DNA of 64,000 nt from Tretioscincus oriximinensis (taxonomy: Eukaryota > Chordata > Lepidosauria > Squamata > Gymnophthalmidae), in assembly GCA_022410635.1 (NCBI GenBank), contig JAJVDF010000584.1, forward strand, positions 184,445-248,444. Reading direction: 5' to 3'. The notes beneath the pieces are model-generated. The model searched no databases. It saw nothing but the letters and a program-made list of their open reading frames with translations, and was not told where the DNA came from. Shown piece after piece: positions 25,001 to 40,000 of the stretch. The position numbers were made by a program, and so were the translations under genes. Position 1 is the stretch's first letter; each line of letters begins with the position of its first letter.

Positions 25001-28000
25001 CTATTCTCGACTCCCTTCAAATGGTATTTCACGAGTACTTCCTTGTGAAACATCCCAGAGGCAGTTTCAAAAGATCCACACTAGTATCAATTTATACCCT
25101 TGGTGTCTAGATTAGATAAATGTATAGACAAATTTATAAGGCTGCTAAGCTACCACCATCTCTTCTGGAAGTAAATTCCACAGATCGATGGCCCTCTGGG
25201 TTTAAAAGCACTTTCCTTTTTCTGTTCTCACTCTTCTGCCCATTATTTCAAAGAATGCCCCTTAGTCCTAGTATTATGTAATAGATAAAATATTTTTTCT
25301 CTATTCACTTTAACCACCCCAAGCGTGATTTTATACATTTCAATCAGATCACCTCTCAAACACTGTCTTTTGAGGCCCAGGAGGCCCAGACGTTGCAATC
25401 TGACTTCATAAGGGAGGTGCTCCAGTCTCTTGATCATTCTTGTTGCCCTTTTCTGCACTTCTCTAGTTCCACAATATCTTTTTTGATATGTGATGACCAG
25501 AACTGGGCACTTCATTAAAGTTGGAACACAAAACAAAAGTTTGAAGACTTTTTTTGTATCAAATGGAATACAATCCATATTTGCCTATGACAAGACCTGC
25601 AATACCTCTTTAACTCACACCATGGAAAACTCTGATAGTAAGATAATCTGTCTCAGATGGCAAGAGATGAAGGGAGAAATTAAGCATTCAGTTGCCGTTT
25701 TCAATAGCAATTCTCTTCTTCATTTAATTTTGTTAATGCATTAAATTTATGCTTAGGGAGGCTTTCAAAAATTTGGGAATTATAGAAACATCCAGGGCTT
25801 TCCATTCCTCACTTAGGAGGATTTCAATTATCTTTCTAAGTTTTCTCAACATCCCTTCCTCCAAATAGCACTCTTTACTGTTTATTCCTTTCTATATAGC
25901 CCTTTCCTTTCTTCACCTAGCATGTTTTTAAAAAGGCATTCTGATAAAGACCCAAACAAAAGGCAAGACAAATTATGTGAAACAAGAATTCATATTTGCA
26001 CTTCATGTAGATAAATACAGAATCTCTATAATTTTCAAAAACTTAGAATGCTAAAGATTATGCCTATCTGTAACTAGCAAAAAATTAAGACTCCAGAAAA
26101 AAATCAAAGCTAGAAAGACTTCTAGGAAGTCAACAACTTTACTTACTAACACACATGGGGACTTTGGTCACACAGTGAAAGAAGATAGGACTCACTGGAA
26201 AAGATTGAAGGCAAAAGGAGAAGGGGACAACTGAGGATGAGATGAATGGATAGTATGATGGAAGCAACAAATATGAGTTTGGGAAGACTTTAGGAGGCAA
26301 CAGAAAGCGGAGATGGCTGCCCTGCTATGGTCCATGGGGGCAAGAAAAGTCAAACACAACTAAACAACTGAACCACAACAAAAGGTCTTCAATTTCCTAA
26401 TTTGCACCCTACATATTATAACACCTTTAAAAAAGAAAGAATTAAGGAAAATCCCCTTTCTCTCTGATTTCAGAAAGGCCAACCAGTCCAACTCACCTGG
26501 TGGTCCCCCAGACACATATCCTCTGCAGGCTTCTTCATTTCCTCCAGGATCATTTGCTGCCGCTCCCGTTCTTCTTGACGACGCTGAGAGAGGAGGCTCT
26601 TCTCCACCTTTGGAGGAGACTTGTTTGGCATCAATACCTTTTTTTCTTTAGGCTTCACTTTTTCTTTAGGCTTTTCCTTCTCCTTTTCCTTCTCCTTCGG
26701 TTTTTCTGGCTTATTTTTTTCTATCTTATTCTTCTCCTTTTTTATCTGAATGATAACAGAAAAGCTATGTCAAGCTTTACAAAATATTCAATATGTTTTC
26801 ACTTCCAAACTTTACTGGCTAATTACTCAAAAAAAAGTGATACAGATACCTTAGGTTTCTTTTTTACTTCCTTTGGCTTGATGTCCTTGGATTTGGGGGG
26901 CTTTATCTCCTGCTTTTGTTTATTTTGTACCTGTTGAGAAAATGAAATATGAGCAATCCTATCAAGAAAGCAGGAAAAGAACCAGTAGAAGGAAAGACAT
27001 TAGAAGGAAAGATAGGAACACCTACTTACCATGAGGTGGTGTTCTGGAAGATGGAGAGGGAAGGGATGCCTTCTACCATGGGGGGTTCGATGGAATAACC
27101 CATGGTAGAAGGCATCCCTTCCCGGCTTCCATCTTCCGAGAACACGGTGTTCTAAAGGAAGCCCTTCTTACATATAGACCTGCCCGTGCCCTAAGATCTC
27201 AAGGGGAAGTTCTTCTGGTAGTTCCTCCTTTTTCAGAGATGCAAGGGATAGGGACATGTAGGAGGGCCTTCTTTGTGGTGGCTTCCACACTCTGGGACCA
27301 GGCGCCTACACTGTAAAGCTTTTGGCTCCTGGTAAATCTTATCTTTCTACCAGGCTTTTGACTCCTAGCTCCCTCTGCACTGTCCTTCTAGGGAGGAGGG
27401 AGAATATAGCTCTTTTAAACATTTTACTGAATTTAAAGGGTGGATATAAATTCTTAAACAAATAAAAATAAATTAAAAATCGGATTGTTCTTTATAAAAA
27501 CAGCATCTGAAACCTTTACTGCGATTACTGACTAATGTTAATATCTTGCATCATTCTCTAATGATATGCAAAGTGAGGTGGGCAAGACAGTGACTGCCAG
27601 CTCCCCTCAGACAGTGTCAAAGTAGATTCTGAAGCACTGTGGTTCAGAGAACTGTCATGACTTCCCTAAATTATGGGCCCTTTTCCCCTGAAACAGTTCG
27701 TAATTAAGCTAATAGAGATGTACAACTCTACAGTGATTATCACCCTACAATTAATTGTGAGATTTGGCCTCTTCAGCTAACACTTACTAAAAGTTTCTAT
27801 TTTATATACTTATTTATTTAAAACGATTTACCGTATATCCCGCCCTTCACCATTGGTCTCAGGGCAGGTANTCCCTGCCTCCTTGGAAGGACAGAATTCA
27901 GTGTAGAATCAGGGTAGTAACNAAAATGGGGGCGAGGAAGATAACAAAATTGCCATGTTAAAAGCAACAGTGCCTGAAAGGGTGTGGTGTGTGTAGGGAA

Positions 28001-31000
28001 ACAGTTTCTTCAACTAAAGACCATGTGTTGTCAAATATTTTCTGAATATTTTCAATAATCTGGGGCCGCTGAGAAGTCCCAAAGTAAGGAAATGCTTGCA
28101 AATACCCCAAAACGATGTCCTTATTTAAATAAAATTCTCCATGTTCTTCAACCAGACTAAAATGCCAGACTNTACTACAGTCTAAAATTTCAGCTTTTGA
28201 AGCATGCACAGCCTTTATAGTAAACTATAAAGTAAGTTCCTTTCGTTCTCCATTTAATTTGCAAATGCCCTTTTAAACCTAATAGGGTTCTTTTTTAATC
28301 AGGGTTACCACATTTAAAATGTGCTAACTTGGGAGCCCCCACCTATCCAAGTCAAACACCCAAGCCACACATTCCTCCCTGCAATAGACATGATTTTTTA
28401 AAATTGCAAGATTTTAATTGCTCCATAGGCCCCTGCCTTGGCCTCACTCCCTCTCAGCATGTCCTGGTCTGACATGCAGGACCGCAGCAGCAGGGAGCAA
28501 GATGGCCCCAAGAGCAAACGTGCAGCAGGCACAAGTGCTTCTTTAGTGGCGGCAGTTCTGATGTGTCCATCCAACTCCAAGCTAGAGCATGGGGAGATGC
28601 AAGTGAACGGTTGTTCTTCACACTCATTCACCTGGGATACTGGCAATCATGCACTCATGCGCACAAGTGTTTGCCAGCATCTACTTCTGTCACAGTGCCC
28701 ATATCAGGTGCTGCAACAGAAGAGAGAAGCTCACAAATTTTAAAAATTAAGTCATCAAATCAGGTTTTCTTTCTTCAAGAATTTATTTGAATTCTCAGGA
28801 TGTGCACAATTTTCTAGGACTGACCCCGATACGGCAGGACATGTAGGACTATATGTAATATACTTGTCTCTCCCACCTTTTGTTTCATTTTCTTCTTGAT
28901 TTTGTTCATCTTCAGCTTATCTTCATCACTGAGTACTTCTGCAATGTAAAATGGGATTAATATTTTTTTCTTAAAACCTGTTGGGCTATGTTCTGCTTAC
29001 TAGGAGAACTTCCTTTTAAAAAAAAACCATGCAGCTCCACCAGTAGATGTAAGCGTAGCTTGAAGGCGAGACAGTTTTATTGAAAAATAACCCTTGATAT
29101 ACGTTTCTTTAAAAATCCATGTCTATCAAATGTCTGAATCATTATCAGCTCCCAGTAGTTTTCAGCTGCAACAAAGTCTGCCAAATCTTAATTATACAAG
29201 TAGTATTGGTCATTGATATAACACTGTTGCTACCAGCAAGATATCTCCAAATGCAGCAAGTCATGGCTATTAAAGCAAAATTTGAATACAGTTCCGTACC
29301 CAAAACTACAGCAGCTATCATGTTTTCTGAAGTATGAAGGTTAGAACATGGCCTAAATTCTTAATTATGCATTTGTCAAAATAAATAATATTACTACCTC
29401 CCTATCTCTCATCCCTCTCTCTTTTGAGTCTTCTCATTTTAGAGTTAATTTCAGTGATCACCGCATGAAAATAGTAGCAAACATAGATATAATTATCAAG
29501 GACATTTTTCTGCTTTCTTCCCATTCTTTTACCCAAACATCTGACAATAATATGGCAACAACATATATGTCTAGGATTCATTATCAACAGGTGTATGGCA
29601 GTATAACCTTCATGCCCTAAACAATGCTTCAAGAATACTTTAGCTAAGCCTATATGTTTTCTGTATGTAAGATTATCTACAACCAGTTAGGTCTCACTGA
29701 ACATCTCTACCTCTCTGAAAGTTGTGCTCTCTGCAGTGATTCTAGTGTGCAGTATTATTTTTATTTCCCATTCCTGATTTTCCTATATCTTTATTTTTAA
29801 AAAGCACATTTCCACCTCTTATAGCAGTTAAGACACAAACAAAAGTCTGAAAAACAGAACCAACAAAAGCTTTCAGTTCTCAGGAGTAGACCGCTGATGC
29901 TCTGTACAGCTATCTGCCCTCCCCCTCAGAGTTGCCAGCCATATTCTCTTACCTATATATCTTACTGCCCCTTGCTTATCAGTTCCTTTCTTCCTGCTGC
30001 CACACCGCTCCTTGACAAGAAATTTCAAATTTTGCAAAAACTCAAACATTAGTTTTCATGAAAAGCATGCAATGGAAAATTATGCAAAATAAACAAAATC
30101 ACATGCATCTTGTTGATTTAACTTTAATTTGGGGAGCAAAAATTGAATTTTCTTGGCATATAGAAGGAACATCCCTGTTTCTAGAAACTGACAAATAACT
30201 TCTGCTACAAATTAAAGGTCTTTCTTATAAATTTAGTTGCATGAAAGAAAAAAACCCTTTCTAATTACTACCTTGGGACTCCAGTTTTTTCAGAATTCTG
30301 GCATCTGCCTTGCTCAGTAATTCAGGGAATTTTATTTTTGGAGGTCGGCCCCGACCACGTTTCACTTTCGGCACATCTTTTGCCTTAATTTTCTCAGTAT
30401 TGCGGGGTCGACCACGTTTGCCTGTGATAGCCTGGATACGTGAGGGAATTTCTTCAGATTCTAGCTTTACCCACTGGAGGCCCTGTATAAAAAGGAAAGA
30501 GATACAAAGATTCAGTGATTATGGAATTGAACAACACTACTCTCATTCATTTTAGAATTGTCAGATTTATTACAAAACAACTTGCCATATCCTAATCAGA
30601 AGTAATTTAATAGGATTTATAAATTATTTAAAATGTACAGAGTCATAATATTGATATTACACAGACGTAGAAAGAAGCTATGCAAGACTTGACTTTTTGA
30701 CTCACCTCTCTAATTCTGCTTAGATTATCTCTTATATAACTGCACTCACATTCTGCTTCCCTGGATTCTGCTGCTGCTCTTTGCTTATTGCAGATCAGCT
30801 GCAAAGTTACCTAATAATAATCACCCAACCTCAATAGTAATAATATGCACCTCGGGTGTATCACGCTCTTCAAAGAAGTCTCCTACTGGCATCCGCGGAC
30901 TGAAGCTGAAGTGCTCACGACAGACATTCTGCACAACATTTCTGTTCAGGTACTGGAAGAAGAATAAATCAGCAAAATGTGGCCAATTACATTTAGGATA

Positions 31001-34000
31001 AAGTCTATGTCTGAGACAGACACAAATCCCTCACAAATGAATGAGATTCACTTTTTTTCAAAACTAGTACTGTGAGAATGCAAACTAGTACTGTGAGAAT
31101 GTGTCCTTGAAGACTGCGAGGGAAAGAAAGTCTTACAGAGGGTTTTAACAGAGCTGCTCCAATAGAAGCCTATAGATGTGGTCCTTTGGCACCTTAAGCC
31201 CTACTCCTTCTGTTCCTTATTACAAGTAAATCCGAAGTTTGCACACCAGACCAGACCTGCAGGTTGGATAATGTCTAATAGTGCCCTCTTTATGGACTAA
31301 TGTACAAGATTGTTCCATATTGTTCACTAGTTATTAATTCAAAGACTTTCAAAAACTACAAAGAAATTTCAGCATCTTGAATGCTGTAGATATAAGAACC
31401 TAAGAGCTTAAGAGAGCCCTGCTGAATTGGGCCAAATCCCATCAGGTTCAGCATTCTGTCTCACACATTGCCCCAACAATTGCACCTGGGCAGGTGGAAA
31501 CAGAAGAAGGCAAAATCTTCACCTATTCTTGATGCCCTGCAAATGGTATTTCAGGAATAGTGCCTGTTGCTCCATCTCAGAGTCAGTATCAAGACATCCA
31601 TCCTAACAGCTATTTTTACCCTTGGTGTCTATCAACCTGTTTAATTCTGTCTTAAAGCTACCACCACCTCTCCTGGAAGTAAATTTCACATCCCAATGAC
31701 CCTCTGGGTGAAAAAATACTTTCTTTTGTCTGTCCTCACTCTTCTGCACATCCATTTCACGGAATCCCCCTGGTCCTAGTGTTGTGTGATTATTTTCCAA
31801 CCCATGCATGATTATTATCCAACCCACGCATGATTTTATACACTTCAATCAGATCACCTCTCAAATGCCATCTGTCGAGGCTGAAGAGGCCCAGACGTTG
31901 CAGCCTGACTTCATAAGGGAGGTGCTCCAGTCCCTTTATCATTCTTGTTGCCCTTTTCTGCACCTTCTCTAATTCCACAATATCCTTTTTAAGATGTGGT
32001 GACCAGAATTGTATGCAATATTCCAAATGTGGCCTCACCACAGATTTATAAAGAGGCAAAACAACACTTGCTGACTTGTTTTCGATTCCTTTCCTAATTA
32101 TCTCTAACAATGAATTTGCTTTTCTTGCTGTTTCTGCACACTGGGACAACACCTTCATTGAACTATCCGCCCCAATGGAGTCTGTAATGAGGAGTTCACA
32201 GAACAAAAATACCATGCAGACAATGGCATTTGCCAGTATACTAATTTTTAAAAATAGATTTTCCTATGTGAAGCTAATAGAAATTCATCAACTGTTGTAC
32301 CACATTTTCATGTTGAAAAGTAGTATTGTTTTCTTCACAACTACTGAGTACTGAAGAACTCTGTAAGAGCATCCATTTGCCTCTCTTCCATAGCACTTAC
32401 CCTGCAGCTGATGAATAAACAAAAAAGAGCCTGAACCATAGAGGAGTAATGCCAACATTTTTAGATGAATTGGCAATAGAATAGAATAGAATAGAATAGA
32501 ATAGAATACTTTATTGGCCAAGTGTGATTGGACACACAAGGAATTTGTCTTTGGTGCATATGCTCTCAGTATACATATATGCTGTTTGCTGGTTCATTTG
32601 TTGAAAACTGATTCTTTAGCTTTTTCAGAGTAGTTTCTTTTTGCTGCTCTGATCTCCCTTGTTAGTACATTTCTGGCCTGATTGTACAGCATTCTATCAC
32701 CTTTTCTGTAGGCTTCTTCTTTGGAATGACGTAACTGCTTGAGTTTAGCAGTTTGTAAGAATCAGCTTGTAAGAAAGATGCTTTACCTTTATCACTTCTG
32801 GAAACTGCTTCATTCTCTTGCCACAGGGTCCATAATACCAGGTTTCTCCTTGCCATCGGTTGATGCCTTTCTTGATACGAACTTCTCTTTTCCACCTGAG
32901 CAAGAAATTGCATATTCAATTCTAGACAATGTTAGTCTTGAAAGAAGTCTTTATCCTCTCCAAGCAGATAATGGCACTTACCCATGCTTTAAGGGATAGA
33001 ACACTTCTTCTACTGTGGCAATTCGCCTTCTTGGAACATCACCTGATCAGAAAATAAGAACAGATGTCAAAATCAAACAGCTGCTGATCTTTTTCACTCA
33101 AGAGGCATTAAAAATATGCTTTTGGTGTCTACTCACTTTTAGCTGATGCACTAATTGCAGAGTTCTCTTTTTTATCTCCTTTTGCTACAGATTTAGATTT
33201 TTTGGGTTTGGTATCCTGGGCTACCACTTTCAAGGAGGCATCTAATTGTCCAGGTGAAGTTTGTGAACCCAAAGGTTTTGTGCTCTCTTGTCCCTCGTCA
33301 GTCACACTTGTTAGCTCTAGACTGGTCTCTGGATACAAAGAGGAAAAAAATAAGTAACACTAGAAACAAAAGCAAATCATTCAGAACTTCCTCAGGGAAT
33401 GGGATTAATAATAATATTGAGTTAGTGTATCCTTGCTATATGTATCTTAATGTCTCTTTCAGTCTGGCAAATTGAAGTGAGATTTGGAGATTAAAAGCCT
33501 GCTGCACTTTTTATTTGTATATTTACTCACACAAGTTCTCTGCTACATCCTAATATTTGAATATTACTTTACTACCTTTCCAAATATAGAATGTTCAATA
33601 ATAGGGTTTTTTTTGGCAAAGTGCTTTTATGCAATACAAACAATTTTGAACATTTCCAGATGTAACATCAAAAAGAGAACAGAAAATATAGTAAATGCAA
33701 TAAGACATTATAAAACTAAATAATATATGGAAAATTTATGAAATAAAAAATAGAAATGTACATGAACTCCAAAATTGTGATTAATTTCTAATCAAACAGA
33801 ACAAAGTAGTGTCAAATTCAAAACTTGAACATTTTTTTAAAACCTTTTAAAATAATGGAAGAACTCCTATACTTGCATCATGGATTCAGTCTACCCAAAG
33901 CCTTCTATTTAGCTTCAAATCTGCAAAACTTACTTTTGAAAATGAGATAAACAATTGGCTCACTCAATCAAGACAGAGTTTCTACACAATGTGATCAATA

Positions 34001-37000
34001 AAATCCAACCACAAACATTGTTATAGCAAATTACTTTAAACTAGTGAATCACAATTTCTAATCTTCTGTACCGGGGGTACTCAGGGATGAACATTTTTAT
34101 TCTATCTTATAGCTATTGTAAGAAACAAGAACTATTTTAAATTTGAATGAATGACAATTTAGAATCCAAAAAAGCAGTGTGAAGCAGAATTTCTAGGATT
34201 CTTCTAGCACCTTAAAAACTAACAAGAAGGTTCATAGCATGAGATTCTATTACAAATGTCCAACTGTTCAGATGCAATGGAAAACAGTTCATGGTATCTA
34301 CCTTTTGCTTGTTTGTCCCTAAAATGCTGTGAGATTCTCTTGCTAGAAACAGTTTATAATACTATCTGGGCAATCAATTTCTGGTCAACCAATAGAAACA
34401 ATTTGAATCTAATTACCCAAACCTATGTCCTTGGCTTAATATTTGTCCTGGCAATCTATTTCAGACACACAACTACAAACACACAATGGAAGAACATTGA
34501 AAAACAAATCCAAATTTAGTTAATATAAATTGTGATTTTTTTTTTGTTATCTTGAAGATTGATCCTGGTTTTCAACCACTATACTTATAATAAATATAGC
34601 TTTTTAAAATCAAGTCATCACAGTTTACAAACTTCCTAATTAATTTAATCCTTCCAAAATCTAGACCTATAAATCTATTTTGTCACTATTTAGAATAATC
34701 TAACTAATTAAACATGTGTTTGAAGATTCCACAGCTCATTTCAAAGTGGTTAAATTTATTAAAAAAATACCTACAGCCATCATTAGCCCTTAAAAAGGAA
34801 ATTTGGGCAAACGAATAACCTCTTAGAATTTAATTTGATTGCTCACCTTGCAGAACAGACTCTCCAAGAACAGGTGGTAAATTGGCACCTCCAAAAAGTG
34901 AGGTGTCTGGTTGTGGGTCATCTGCCAACAGACTGAAGGAGTCAGAATGATTGAGAGTAGGGCTACCAGGACAATCTAAAGAAGAAATGCCAGGAGAATC
35001 CTCCAGCGGGGACTTGCCGCTCACCAATTCAGATGTATCCATCTCATAGAGGTCGCCTGTCCCTGGATCTGAAATTCATGAACCAGAGACTTTGTACTAT
35101 AGTATCCAACTGGGAGAACTCTTTTCCAAAATAATCTTTGCTAGGATCGTGCTACTAACTATATTTTCTAAACTACTTTAACCAGGCATGACCTTCCAGA
35201 CAGGAAGCAAAACAATTTGCTATATACACAAAACTACTCTTGAGTTACTATGAAATTTTAACGAAGTTCAAATTGAATTGAACTGAATCTATCCCAGGAT
35301 CATTAACAGAGTTTTAACCATACCAACATAAAAGATAGCTTCCCATTCTATTTTGCTAGTACTAACTCCAACTTAAAATGCTATAAGATCTGTAAATAAA
35401 ACATGAGCCAGTAACTTTTTCTCCACAGGAACTAGTACACTTAAAGTCTCATTCACAAATTGCAGATCACAAGGAAAGTATCAGCAAATATATAATCAAG
35501 CTGTTGTTCCACCGATATTCAGAAAGAGGGACAAAAGTGTTTAGGCCAAACAAGATGCTAGTCATTCAGACTGCAAACTATAGGAGTGGGTAGGGCAGTA
35601 ATCTATTCTAGGCAACGGGCAAGCAAAATTTCAGCACAGACACTTTACTTTCATCACAATGTTATGTCTTCTAATTGAAAAATGCAGTTCCTAGCTTAAA
35701 TTTTCATTATATGTGATTTTCATGGTTCTAAAATTGGCTTCTGATATTTTCTCAACACTATTTCTGTGAGGAAAAAATCAATATTGATAGATTACTTCCT
35801 CTTCTTCATTCAACAACTGCACAAAATATTACTGTTAAAATCAAGTACTCCTTTCAAGGCATTTCATTCAAAATTATTCTTGTTCAGAATGGAATTTTAG
35901 TCCCACTATTTGTTATCTACTTAAAGTCCCTATTTATTGTGCCTCAGCCCCAAAACTGTGAGTTCACCTGTTCCAGTGATAGGACTAACATTTTGAAACC
36001 AGGCTCTTAAAATCCTAAACTACTACTATTAAAAAACACTATCTGATAATAATTATTAGAAATTTAAAATGGTAATCTTTGGTGGGGGGAAAAAGTTTGA
36101 AACTGTTTGCAGCAAAATTCTCAGTCCAATTGGACCTCCAGTATATAAGCCTAAACTAATACTGTAGCGATCTTAATTTTGATTTTTTTTAAGCAATGCA
36201 CCAAATGACCCCCTGACTCTTGCCAGAAACTAGGTATGCAAGAAGGAAGGAGAGACATGGTCAACCAGGGAACAGTTGATGGTAACTTAGAGGATAAAAA
36301 TAAAATAAAATGGAAAAATGATTTTGTAAGGTTTGGTTATGCACAGTCACTAAAATGAAACTTCTCTCACATAGCCGCATTATGCAGGCAACATACAGTA
36401 GTGAGGCAAACTGGCAATCATTTCTAATTCTAATGAAATTTGCAGAACACATATGTTTTCCAGAACATGATCAATATATTACATAAGACATATTAAAGAC
36501 CAACATAATAATCAAAATTCACTTTGTAGAATATTAACAGATTTTATGCATAAACCACAGCCATAAATTAAATCTTGTAGAAGCTTTGGTGGAAAACGGT
36601 CAGGTTAATTTGATATAGGTTAGATTTTGACTGAATGGCTAAAGGGTGTGTGACAAGTATGACTGTCCTCCTTCTGTTCACTTGCCAACTTCTTATCTTT
36701 TCCCTATCTACTTTCAAGCTCTGCAGAGTTGGCATGGAATGACTTGTGAGACTTACAGGTATCTCCTATAGCTTGGGAAGCAGAATTAGCTTTAGTCAAC
36801 ATTACAACTGAAGAGGTACCAGGTTTTTCTGTCATCAAAAATAACAACTGACTGGATGAAATGGTACAGATGGTTCACATCCTTCATAGTTACTTGAAAC
36901 ATAATTTCATCATCATCTTATCTGCTACACTCCTGTCCCCCATCCTCCCCCCCCCCCCCCCCCCCCAAATGTGACTTGGATCAGTCTAAAAACCCTGCTG

Positions 37001-40000
37001 GAGCACCTAAAGGACAAGGTACCAAAAAGCAAAACTATGCCAGCACTGGGCCCTAAATAATGGAAAACCTGAGGAGGGCACTTCCCTGCATGGTACCCTT
37101 TGTTCCTTGTGAATATGTTTTGGTTAAAACCAGGGCTTCAGGAGCTACTTGCTAATATAATGAAACTACTTGAGATAGAAACTATTTTAGGTTTTGTGAA
37201 ACATTAATTTTAAAGTCTGACACATGCATAAATCTTTATTGCTAAGGTTTTCACATATTAATTTGGTCAAAGCATTTTCAAAATAGTATTCAAAATATTT
37301 CAGTTTATATACAGTAGACTGAAGTAAGCTATATACAGTATATACAGGATGGTTTTATGGCTTTGTACCTTATTTTGAGGAAGAATATTTTTTAAAGACT
37401 CCCAAGTAATGAGATCAGAGAAAAAGAACAGATAACTGATAAAGGCAAAGTGAGCAATTTTGCCCCAAACTCAGTAACTTAGAGCTTGAGTTTGCCCTTT
37501 GTTCTCCAGGAGTTTCCATTCAAGGTTGACAAATGTGTGCAAAATCTACTGTTTTCAGCAACATTAACATTTCTGGTCTACACAGAATTGTAGCCTATAT
37601 AGTCATAGCACCCTTTTGATAAGCTCAATCTATTCTGACCCCTGGTGCCTTTAGTTGCCCTATTCTTAGTCCCATTAGCCACAAAGTGCTAATCAGCTAT
37701 TACTGATTAGAGACTAGTCTTAAGGTTCTGTACAATCTACGTATCAAATTGAAAAGCTTTTGTTTCAAACTCAGCGAGCAGCCCTACATAGGTACTATTT
37801 TTTTGTAACATGTTCATTGTTTATACAAAAAAATTGTATTAAATTCCTACACAGGAACATAGTACTTAACATTATCCTTAATAACAATCTCCAAATACAT
37901 TATTCAAAGACATTCATCTTCTTTCATTTTTTTAGGTGACCCTTCATTTAATGATTTTGAACTCTGTTGTCAGGGAAATATTATTGGTTTTTGTGATCTA
38001 AAACTGTCTTCCCTTTGATTACTGTTTACTTAGCACTTTCCCATTCTTTTCTACCTGAGAACTTCTGAATGCTTGCAAAGTTAGCTAGATTGGGTTTTTT
38101 TCACTTTCTTTTAATTTTTGTTTCTTTGTTTTATTAAGAAACTCTGGGGTGATTAACTGTTCACGTCATGCATTTCAAATGTTATTACGAATAAAGCCAT
38201 CATTTATGCTACATATTGATAAGTTAAATAGTCTTATGTGTTTACCTCTGTCCAGTGACTCAAATGGTTCCAAGGGATCCTCTAAGGGAGGAGGGATCCG
38301 AGAAGTATCTTCAAGACACCCACTTACAGCATCAGGTTCCAAAACAGAAGCTTCCTGACTCAGAGGCTCAACAACTGGTGAAGATCCATTATAGCCACAT
38401 ATTTTCAATTCTATGAAAGATTTTAATTGAAAAGTCATACCAGTTTTCTGGAAGGTGACAAAATAGATCTTAACAATTAATCTGTAAGTCAACTTACAGT
38501 ACTTTTTCCGAATAGTTTGGAATGCTCAAAAATATTCCAATGCACAAAGTCTTCTAAAGAACAGATTCAAAAGAAGGTGGAAGAAGCTTTGGGTCCCAAA
38601 AGCTTACATCTGGGCAATTATGTCCTACTTATATAGCTTTGAATTTACTACAATAAATTCTATATTGTACCAGTAAGCTATCCAGTTGCTTTGTTTATTT
38701 CACAATAAACATAGATTTTTGCTAAACTTAGAAATTTAATTACCTAGTTAAAGTGGTTACAAAGAAGAACGTTCAAGTCAAATCTACTGCATTCAACACA
38801 CTGCTTTGTCTTTTAAGATATCTTATGGCTTATATTCTAAAATAAGTCAAGAGAATACATTCTTTTTAAAATGGCTTAGAAAGCAGCACTCCTGAGATTT
38901 TGACTCAAAATCACAAGGCCAAAGTTACATTGCCCACATACATCATAACTTTCCAATGTGCATCTCAAATTCTGCTTGATACTTGTATTATTACTTCTCT
39001 CCATATCCTGTGCAACTAGGCTTAGAGAACAAATAATCCATGTTCATGTTTTTCCTTCTTACAACAATATTGTCAGCCAGTCTTGAGAAATACGTGACAC
39101 ACTAAACTGAAGGCAAGTAAGTCATGATTTTCCAAGTGGTTAACAACAATCTACTTGTAAGTGGAACAATGGAAAAAATCATCAACCACAAGACGCAACA
39201 TACTAAGAGACAGTAGAAAACTGATGTTCCATTATATTTTGGAAGATAAATAAAAAATGAATTAAATATTGTGGAAAGAAGATTACATACATTAAGGACT
39301 ACATATTTTATTGGTTGCAAACATACAATTATTGCACAATAGAAACTAAAACACTATTCCATTATTATTTTCCAAAATCTAATCATGCAGGGTGACACAA
39401 TTTTACTATCTACAAGTTTGCATTAGGGAACAATCCAGCAGAGGTTCTACTTTATAGAACAGTTGACATAACGAATCAATATGCAGGTATTTTTTGAAAC
39501 CAATGTACTATTTACTTATTAAGAAGCTTGGGAACAATCTGCTATTATACCTGGCTGTGTGCTCTCCAGTTCCATGCTGCCCAACAATCTTGTGCCATTT
39601 TCTGAAACTGCAGGCGAGCTTTCCTTGACAGACTCCGCATGATGTGGATCATCCTGTTGCGAAGAGAAATCTTGGCTGCCTGAAGCAAGCATAGGAGAAG
39701 GCTGAGATGTATAGAAACTGGAAGGGCCATTTTGCAAGAGTTCGAAGTTCTGGTCATCAGGAAAAGAGTCATAGAGCTCTGCTGAATCAAAATTTAGTCC
39801 CATGGTCCCTGATGTACCGTTTGCCCAAAACTCTTGCCCGCCACCTCCTCCTCTCACATTGCTGGCATGTCTTGGTGAACCTTGTCGATTGCCCCCAACA
39901 CCATTCAGTGGATACTGGGAAAACAGTGGGCTTTCCTTGAGGTTGTTGCCATTACCAGATGAATATTGAGAATAGTTCCAAAGATAGTCGTAGGAATGCT

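Larger units (their letters stand above)
22629..26496 (-). other. BAZ2A intron 12
   Basis: 3.9 kb. Carries an L1 insertion (23021-23727) and a CR1/L2-type fragment (24868-25515). The rest is AT-rich without recognisable genes. Confidence 0.85.
26931..28876 (-). other. BAZ2A intron 10
   Basis: 1.9 kb. Contains a foldback (27038-27150), an adjoining interspersed repeat to 27480, a short reptile repeat at 27805-27890, and a moderately GC-rich stretch at 28420-28660 with no recognised content. Confidence 0.8.
30953..32786 (-). other. BAZ2A intron 7
   Basis: 1.8 kb. Holds a 20-21 bp tandem duplication (CAAACTAGTACTGTGAGAAT, near 31061-31101), a large CR1/L2 fragment and a CR1-type tail with AATAG repeat. 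Confidence 0.85.
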
